DNA of 64,000 nucleotides from Axinella damicornis (lineage: Eukaryota > Porifera > Demospongiae > Axinellida > Axinellidae). Below, piece after piece: positions 52,258 to 61,190 of the stretch. Each line of letters begins with the position of its first letter. Positions within the stretch are counted from its first letter, which is position 1. The stretch lies in assembly GCA_963931865.1 (NCBI GenBank), contig OZ007512.1, forward strand, positions 1,316,509 through 1,380,508, in the 5' to 3' direction. The position numbers and the translations under genes are program-made. The notes under the pieces are model-generated. The model was not told the DNA's origin, ran no database searches, and saw only the letters and a list, made by a program, of their open reading frames with translations.

Positions 52258-55200
52258 ATGGCCTCCTCACCTTTGCTGTCGTTTGAAGAGCTCCTGCGCA
52301 AAGTTCCGATGAAGAAGCGGTATCTGCTGGACCGCAAAGTAAAAAATAATCGGCATCTGTCGAAGATTGCTCAGAAACTCAGCGAGTGGAGGGAAGTACT
52401 ACCGTACCTCTTGGAGAGCGATGCGGAGGCAGCGGAAGAAGCCATCGCCGATGATTTCAGGAAAACCAAGAGAAGGAGGTTAGTGCACTCTGGATTTTTG
52501 TGAATCAGTGAACAGACTACAGCAACTCGCCATAGCCTATCCAGTAGTGAAGGTTGAAGGTGGGCGGGGCGGGATGAACTCTACTCTATAAGCACATGCA
52601 TCATTTCAGTCTTTCTACTGTATCCTTGAATCTTTCTAAGAAATATTTGGGAATTCCCTTGCCGAAATTAGAGACAATTTTCCCATTCTCATGAAGGGGT
52701 GCCGAATAATTAGGGATGCCGAATTTTTAGAAGATATACGGTAGTTTGAGGTCCCCTGGAGCCATGGTTGGTATGATGCTACAATAAGCACAAACACAAG
52801 AAGTCTAGTCTACACCAACCAAACTGTACTCCGGCCCTGCAATAGCAGCCATATGTTACCTCGGCTGATCGCCTAAACCCGCCCATTTCCCCATGTCCCG
52901 CCCATTTCTGTTGGTGCAGAGCCTAAGTCCCAAGGACATTGCCAGATGTGACTCACAAGATGGAGGATGGAAGTCTCATGCTGGATATATCTGGCTACAT
53001 CCACGAGTGTTAATTAGAGCACATACAGTAACTGTATGTGCTCTAATTAACACTCGTAGAAATAATACAACATAATCAGAGCTCCATGATTTAGAACAGA
53101 CCTTCTCACAAGTTCTCAGGCCATATGAACCCATGGAGTAAGCTTCACTTCGATGCATATGGCATTTACTATACTAAACATGCGTAGACTTTGTTGTTGT
53201 TATAATCCTTTATTGTTTGTTGTAGAGTGACCACAGCTTCAAGATTTATAGTAGCTTGTCTGAATGGTGACCCAAATTTTGTTTCACCCCCATCAACAAA
53301 TCCATGATATGATTTTAGAATGCATATTGCCTTCCGGAACAAGAGTATATTACACCTTATGGGGATAAAGTGATAGCACCTCCTACTATTAAGAGAGATG
53401 GATTGCTTTAACCAGGCTCTGGTCACCTCAGTTGCATCTCAGTGCCTGTGGTGATCAAGGAATGAGCACACAAGTGCATTCCTATTAGGTAGGAAATCCT
53501 AGTAGACCTGTTGAGATAACCTAGGTCAAGTTTCTTAGTTCCAGGTAACTATAGGAATGCTATGTAGAAGTGCATGCAATTCTACTGATGAACGGTTGCC
53601 ATATTTGCTGCTTCACAATGTATCACTATTATAGGTCCTCCAACAGACATACAGTTGGGTAAACAATTAAATCACATACCTATGATAATTTAAGAACAAC
53701 ATTTGTGCATTCCATGATCACCACAGTGGAGGAGGCACTGAGATGCAACCTTACCTTGGCGATCAGAGCCTGGTTAAAACAACCTTCTCTAGCTAGGTGA
53801 TAGGGACATTACCAATCCTGTAGTAGCTACGCGTTAGGTTATTACTAGTAATCTCCATGGAAACTACATCGGCGGACACAGTATGTTATCTTATTCTAAC
53901 CGTATAGATTGGTCCATCAAGTAGCCCTCTTAGTTGTACTCCTCATAGAAGTGACATATTTTTGCAATCTACCAGGTTGCTATGATGAAATTTAAATTAC
54001 TCCCAGGCTGGATCAGACAGATATAAGTTTGTTTTCTACATGAATTTTGTACTATTTCATATAAATTATCATGTTGATTCGAAACAGTGTTTGGACTAGA
54101 TAAGATATTTACTAGAATTGGACAAGTGGAGATGAGTGAACAAATGGATTGCTTGTAGTGAGAGTTCTCAACCACATTTAGCAGCTTGGCCATGGTAATG
54201 GACTAGCCTGTTCACTCACACATGTAACCATGGTAATGGACTAGCCTGTTCACTCACACATGTAACCATGGTAATGGACTAGCCTGTTCACTCACACATG
54301 TAACCATGGTAATGGACTAGCCTGTTCACTCACACATGTAACCATGGTAATGGACTAGCCTGTTCACTCACACATGTAACCATGGTAATGGACTAGCCTG
54401 TTCACTCACACATGTAACCATGGTAATGGACTAGCCTGTTCACTCACACATGTAACCATGGTAATGGACTAGCCTGTTCACTCACACATGTAACCATGGT
54501 AATGGACTAGCCTGTTCACTCACACATGTAACCATGGTAATGGACTAGCCTGTTCACTCACACATGTAACCATGGTAATGGACTAGCCTGTTCACTCACA
54601 CATGTAACCATGGTAATGGACTAGCCTGTTCACTCACACATGTAACTGAAGTTGACAATTTGAAACTGCCAAGACAAGACTTTCATCAGCAGCTCCAACT
54701 ACATGCAGGACTGTCCCTCAAAAATTACGTGTAGCATAATTATACAATCACTTCGTCAAGATTCAAATTGGCAGCTGTGTTGGTGTACATCATTGTGTTC
54801 AGAGTGTATGGGATAAAACATTTTCCCAGCACAGTTTTTACGGGCTAGAACATATTTCTAGCACAGTTTTAGATACCACTACAGCTAAGTGAGCAAAAAA
54901 TTTTGAACACACAGCATGATATAAATTTATGTCAACTTGCCATGCCATATCGTGAATTTTGATGAGGTGTATGTGTACACTGCTGTTTCCATAGCACTCA
55001 GTCATGTAGCATGTACATTAAAGCCTCTGCTAGTGGACGCCCTGAGATAGGGACACAATAATAACTGACCTCTCTACAAAGTAGTGATCACTCAGAGACT
55101 TGGAGTGCGATCGAGACATAATACCATGCAGGTAATGAATTTGAACTGGACGGCTCTCTACTGAAACTGCATATGTATGTATTGTTGAGATGTTGTTACA

Positions 55201-57905
55201 GTAGAAACTATTGCTCAATTTCCAAGATCATATCCTTCTATAGGTTGGCACTCCTTCAGGAATGGAGAAAGAAGTATGGTCCAAATGCTACCTACAGAAA
55301 CCTCGCCAAGTCATTCTACGATGCTGGTAGACCAGACCTAGTTGAAACTGTGTGCGCAGTCATGACTTGCGATAATCGAGTAAACACATCACAAGCCCCA
55401 ACTTCCTTGCCGTGTGCATTGACGGATGTAACTCTTACCAAGTGGTCAACCAGATATTCCTCCCTTTCCTGCAAATACCTTTTATTTTGCTTCGGTATTC
55501 TTGTGTCAAGTGTGCTTCTGGCATCTTATTTCTTTGAAGCTGACAACTCCCAACGTGGAAACTATTTTGCATCATCTGTAAGTGCTGACAGTGATGGTAC
55601 AGAAGTTGGGAGTATTTCCAATGGTGACAAAGCAAATGAGGTTGCTCCAAATAACTTACCCCACCTATCAGGCCTGTTCATAGGAAGAGACAAAGACGTG
55701 CAACATTTCACTCATCTCCTTCGATTTGCTAAACAGTCTCGTACCAAAATGGTACACATTTTTGGACTTCCTGCAGTTGGTAAGTCAACACTAGCAGTTC
55801 ATGTTGGATATGAGATGGCAAGACGAGGGGTTGCTGTTCGATACATTAATGTGGATGAAACACACATCTTCAGGAGTCGTGAACATATTGTAACTGAAAA
55901 CCATGATCAGGGAACTTCTAATGCTCTTACCAAAAGAGTCAGTGACATAGAACTATCCTTGTACTCACACACTGACAAAAAGTATGTCTCAACTTCAGCA
56001 CGAGGTTTATTTCAGTGGGCTAAGGGACTTTCAAATGACACAGTTCTCATTCTTGACAACTGTGATCCCCTGCTTGAATACAATGCTACGTGGAAACCAT
56101 TCCTAAAAATGCTGGTTGAGCTTATCAAGGCTTCACGCTTCTTACGCATTGTGTCAACCAGCCGCCTGATGGTAAGACTGTTAGATGGATTCAAACTGTA
56201 CAAACTCAAGCCACTTGATAATGAATCTGCCATTGAATTGTTGCAGTCAGTGTCTGATGTGATGACACTAAATGACAGTAGAACAGTGAATGGTTTAGTT
56301 GGTGGTATTCCTCTAGCACTGAAGATAGTTGGGAGCCTTGTGAGTGAAATGCAACCACCAGACCTGATCATCAGAGAACTTAAAGAAAACCCCATGGATA
56401 CACTTTCCCCTAATGATATTCGACCAGATATGGAAAAAATGCGTCCAGTTTTGGAACTTTCATACAAGTATCTCGACACCAGCACTCAAGAATGTGCTCT
56501 GTATCTGAGCCATTTCCCAGGATCATTCAGTCATGAAGCAGCATTGCATATACTCAAAAATTGTACCAACAGCAGCCCCATTGAATGTCTGACAAACCTC
56601 ACTGATAGGTCTCTGCTAGATCCGTACTCTTATGCTGGTCAGCCTCGTTATCAATTTCACAAACTCATCAAAGAATACTTAACAGATGTGGAGTTCCACA
56701 AATCGGGTGGTGAGTCTTCAAGGATTACCATCAGATTCAACTCAAGCTTCATTACCCATTACACTCTAGCACTCAGTGGTTTTGTTAGCAGGTATAGTGA
56801 AATACCTCACGACAACGAGAACATTGGAAGGTTTGAGTATGAGAGTCATAATTTTGAATGCCTCCTGGAGAAAGTGCACTGCTTTCACAGATGGCCAGTC
56901 ATACCTTTTGTAAATCTCACTCGTTCACTAACATGTCAGTTGTTGCTGGAAATGTTCACTAAAATGGAACTACTGAAGGTGGGGCAGAGATCTCTCATTC
57001 TGCTCGAAGATAGAATGGATGACATTTCAGCACTAATTGGTGCCTCAGAGACCTTGAACCTTTACCGTGATCTGGTGCTTCAATTTAGGAAGTGGATGCA
57101 TCCCTATCCAGAAAACTGCTTGGCATTGTGTAAAGAAATATTTCTTAGACTACCAAATGTTTCATCCAGGTACCACACTATTGATAGGCAACTGGCTATG
57201 TCCAACTACAATAAACGTGGCTACTATAAGCAACTAAAGTTCCGCCCATACTATCAATCATTTGGTGAATTATTTTGTTACAGATATTGTGTAGAGTTTC
57301 ATGATGCTGACATTAGTGGGGCAGTCTTCACCACACTTGCAATGTTGCCACTTACTGCTGTAATGACGATTTTTGGAAACACCAGAAAGCGACATGTATC
57401 AGTGATAGTTTTAGCATTCATATTCTGTTACTTCTTCAGTCTTTTCTTTGACTTAGTAACGTCGCTGTCAGCAATTATAGTCTTGTACGTCGATCAAAAT
57501 TCTCGTGACTTTCCTCTACCCAGAAGATCACTAATCATAAGATCATTTTCCATTGTGCTGAGTGTCGTACTGAATTATGCAACCATAGCAATCGACCCAA
57601 TGATGATCTACTTTCATTTAATTTGTATCGTAATTACATACATCATAAAACTACTAAGTCCTAGAGTAGCAGCTGGTATACTTCATATTTTCATTCTAGT
57701 ATTAATTATTGATGCATTCGTGTTTGAAATTGACACTCTGCATTACACAAGTTCTTTGGTGTGTGGTTTTTTATATCCACTACCACAAATAGGATTATTT
57801 CCTACTATTTCATTTCTCACTATAATGTTACCTACTATTCACAGTTTCATTTGTGCTAATGTCATTGTGGACTCTATAGGTCATTTTGTAATCAATTATC
57901 TCTGA
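52258..57905 (+). CDS. Death domain - TM - NB-ARC - polytopic membrane protein, gene 2 (intact)
   Basis: Exon 1 (52258-52478) joins exon 2 (55244-57905) through AG|G to 960 residues. Residues 1-115 form the Death domain, split by the intron. A single span lies at about 151-171. NB-ARC runs from FIGRDKDV (about 219). Walker A GLPAVGKST is at 248-256, Walker B VLILDNCD at 341-348, STSR at 379-382 and GGIPLAL at 427-433. A winged-helix-like region follows (YKYLDTSTQECALYLSHFPG; SLLDPYSYAG). From about residue 720 I count six or seven hydrophobic spans to the end (IGHFVINYL). The frame upstream of 55244 back to 55173 is intronic. All nucleotide-binding motifs are complete. NB-ARC proteins act as ATP-gated oligomerising switches; attachment to a membrane at two places is unusual. 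No LRR or WD40 repeats are visible. Function is inferred only. Confidence 0.8.
53003..53057. repeat. Perfect 55-bp palindrome
   Basis: Arms of 27 bases (ACGAGTGTTAATTAGAGCAC...) surround a single A at 53030. It lies in intron 1 of Death/NB-ARC gene 2. Confidence 0.95.
54191..54646. repeat. 38-bp minisatellite, exactly 12 copies
   Basis: The unit CATGGTAATGGACTAGCCTG... repeats head to tail without visible change (456 bases). It lies in intron 1 of Death/NB-ARC gene 2. The unit resembles part of the dispersed spacer repeat (GGTAATGAACTGTG...CACTCACACATG). Confidence 0.95.
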
Positions 57906-59450
57906 TAAGCAGCAGCTCTATAAAGTGTTGGATGAATGTATTTTTACTGCATGTGCAGTTCAACTGGTAGACTGCTGTATCCTGACTAGCAAGGGTAGAG
58001 TCATGTCATGTACACACTTAAGCTTTTGATATGAAGTTTTGGGAACCTCATTCAGTACAATAATGAAAAATTATTCAGAGAATTAATAATAAATTAATCA
58101 CAGAAAGAGAGCTACATTAGTCATTAAATATAGTCTCATTCCCTGACTCTTCCAGTGGAAGGGAGAGGAAAAGGACTTGTGCAAGGACTCAGCATTTCCA
58201 ATTGTACAAACATGGATTTAAAACTAGTCTTAATGGCTAAATGGAATGCAAAGGATTGGGCATGCAGCTGCACATGTGTCAGGTTTACTACTGTATACAT
58301 TGTATTGATGTCATTGTTGCGACTGTCAATACTGGTCTGATCAGTAACATTGGGCATAATTTATGTGCATAAACTTGATCAGGTACATCCCGTTTCCAGA
58401 CTACTAGCTGTGAGAGTTATAGCTGTATAGTGTAGTACTAGCTACGTACATAACTGTTATGGCGCAATATATGTCCAGTAGTTATAGGTAGTTTGAATTA
58501 TGGCAACGATACAGAGCCATGTCAATGAATATTATTCTCACATCAAGCTGCTCTCTTTTCCAGACAATTAAGACTATACATAATGTTGACCAGCACTGCT
58601 CTCTCCCGTCTCTTCCTGTGGACAGTCCCATGGCACACTATAGTTTCATAGTGGGCTAGTCATAGCCAGTGCTTTCTATATAATATGGTAGCTAAGGACA
58701 GGATTACATTGTCATGCAAGCTCTCTATGTAAGTCAAATTATACCGCTATAGCATGCAAAGACTTTATCATCAGCACAATTACGTGGTTAAACTTTCTGC
58801 ACACTTCTTGCATGGTCAGTGCTCATAACAGCTAGGTATGTATACGGGCAAATAGGAGGTAACTGGGTGAAATCATGTTAGTAGCTAGTTTACAACTCAT
58901 ACTTAGGATAGAAAGGAACTTGCAATTTGTAGTTAAAATCAATGTTGTTTTAGTTAACTAAAACTAAAACTATAATGCATTTTAGTATGGCATATTTCAC
59001 TTTAGTAATTAAAACTAAAACTAAAATGAGGACTGTCTCAGTCTGTTAATTAAAACTACAACTAAACTAATATTAAAATCACCCAAAAATGGTGTTTACT
59101 AAAACTAAAAGAGCCTTTACTAACCCTTTTGAGATTTAGTAATTAAAACTAACACTAAACTAAACAATGCGACTTCTACCTAATTAAAACCAAAAACTAA
59201 ACTATTTCAGTTTCAGATAACTAAAACAACATTGGTTAAAATATTGTGGCATTCCGATCTGTCTACTTGACTTGACCAACTAAATGTAGCAAGTAAGAGT
59301 TGCTTGGAGGCACAGCCTAATTATTATAACAAGCTCTCCCCCCCCCCCCCCCCCCCGATAAAATGATTATAGCACAGAGAAAGCAAAAACAAATTACAGT
59401 ACATATTATAGACACATTATTAAAATGAGACTAGCATATCAAAATGGGAC
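57906..59450. other. Spacer between Death/NB-ARC genes 2 and 3
   Basis: Shares blocks with the flank of gene 1 (57905-58210 and 58645-58790). Bases 58940-59235 are dense in AACTAAAACTAAAA and match 16520-16640 in inverted orientation. A C tract of 17 lies near 59340-59356. No supported gene. Confidence 0.5.
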
Positions 59451-59451
59451 T

Positions 59452-59650
59452 TCAAAAACATTTTCCATACAGCAAGTAATTTACACTAATGAATATTAGA
59501 CAAGCTTGATGGTAAGGCGTTCCAACTATATACAAAACAGAATGTCCATAACAATTCCGAGAGGCTTTGTGTTGTACCTTGTCGTGATTTGTACGAGTGG
59601 ACGGACAGGAAGAATGGTTCAAACAAAGCATCAAAGGAGATGGCATCAAC
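59452..59650 (-). mobile_element. Relic of a LINE reverse transcriptase C-terminus
   Basis: In the minus-strand frame WNALPSSLSNIH, preceded by a Ser/Leu-rich stretch, fits the WN-x-LP-x5-S ending of ORF2 proteins. Frames are broken and no catalytic region remains. Confidence 0.35.
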
Positions 59651-59839
59651 ACCTCTGGCTATATATATCCAAAGCATCTGCAAAAGATTCAGTTTTAGAA
59701 CACTAAAACAACACTGGTTATAGTAATACACACCAGAGCCTATGGATCTCCACTGACCGCGCACAGAAGTCACTGCAACGCAGGAAGTTGTGGGCGGAGC
59801 GATTGGAAGGCCCCGCGCAGCGCCCGGCGCGCCGGAGCC

Positions 59840-59868
59840 CCACCCATGCGCATATGCCATATCAGCAA
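59840..59868 (+). promoter_or_regulatory. Conserved upstream boxes, Death/NB-ARC gene 3
   Basis: CCACCCATG and ATCAGCAA precede the ATG at 59889, as in genes 1 and 2. Confidence 0.5.
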
Positions 59869-60870
59869 AAATCTAAACAGAGCTAGGTATGGTATCCCCT
59901 CAATCGCTATCGTTTGAAGAGCTCCTGTGCGGGGTTCCGGAGGAGAAGCGGTATCTGTTGGACTGTCAAGTGAAGAACGATCGACATCTGGCTGAGATTG
60001 CGCGGAAAGTCACCGATTGGAATCTGGTGCTGCCCTGCCCTACCTCATAGCGAGGGAGTCGCTGGAAACGGAAGAAGCCATTCTTGGGAATTACCAGACA
60101 GTTGAGAGAAGAAGGTTAGTGACCTCTAGAGTTACTGAATCACTGAACGCTCCGCCCAGGTATGAGGCTACTTCATGCCCATGTGCCCTAACCTCATACC
60201 CTGGCCTCGCCCCCACCCAGGTATGAGGCTACTTCATGCCCATGAGAAGAAACCAGCACGCGCATGTGCAACAAAGGGTTAATTAAGCGTGCCTTTCGCT
60301 TCTGTGTGTGCGTGTGTGTGTCTTTTGGCAAAAAATATTGGAAAGTGGTTCAAGCAGGCTACCTAAGGCCTTTACACACGTTATGCACTACAGTGAACAT
60401 TCGGCAGTTTCTGTACCTGATACAAGTCAACGCGGTTGTTTCGTTATTTAAGCAACTTCCTATTATTGGTTTCTTGGCTCCACCCCTTTTGGAATGCACG
60501 TGGTAGTTCATTCTTTTGGTTTAGGTTGCTGTTCACAAATCAGCCATCTGAATCAACAAGAGCAAGGTATTATGTTCTCCAGACACCTTTTGGCGTTCAA
60601 TTCGGCCACTTCTCAGCGAGGCCATGGAACGGCTGTCTTGGCATTTCACACAGAACCTGGTGCAATTCCGGAGTCTTTGAGCACGAATAATACGGCTGCT
60701 GTGTAGTATGTGGCAACGTGATAGCGCTATCAGCTATACAGTAGTCTCAAATAAGAACTATACATGCAGTGGTATAGAATTATAGTATAATTATAGTATA
60801 ATTCATACATGACTTGCGGTTTTGATCGCCCACATGCAATTAAACGTGACGTTTCTCACGTGACAAAATA

Positions 60871-60935
60871 TCCCAGGCTCTTCCCCTATCTCTCAATTTT
60901 TGTTCACGCGTGGGAGAGCCTGGGAACGAGGCTAC
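60871..60935. mobile_element. Short foldback element, GTTCCCAGGC family
   Basis: CCAGGCTCTTCCCC and GAGCCTGGGAACGAGGCTA bracket a short spacer, in intron 1 of Death/NB-ARC gene 3. Confidence 0.6.
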
Positions 60936-61084
60936 CCATGCCATAGATATGGCCATGCATTCTGACGATAAATTTATTGTCTTGTTCCAAGGCCATGCCC
61001 ATAGGTGAGTAGCTGATACGTACTTCCAGTGATGAAACATGAGGATATATATATCTCATAGTAGTCCCATTCTCATACTCTTGG

Positions 61085-61190
61085 GGGTGTGCAGTGTTTG
61101 TGAGAATCTCTAGTGCTCAACTCAGGCTTAGTCCTGGGTTCGAGTCTCACTAAACCCCTTGGTTTTTCTGTTGAAAGGTAGTCCGCTTAA
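61085..61190 (+). mobile_element. tRNA-derived SINE fragment
   Basis: A B box-like GGGTTCGAGTCTCACTAAAC is followed by CTTGGTTTTTCTGTTGAAAG, the same block as the minus-strand fragment at 15800-15900. Confidence 0.6.

Noticed and set aside
54191..54646. Possible CRISPR array
   Set aside because: Units are directly adjacent with no spacers, in an intron of a eukaryotic gene.
55173..55243. In-frame N-terminal extension of Death/NB-ARC exon 2 of gene 2
   Set aside because: It contains the intron end (TTCTATAG); genes 1 and 3 show the same acceptor, and exon 1 at 52258 supplies the missing half of the Death domain.
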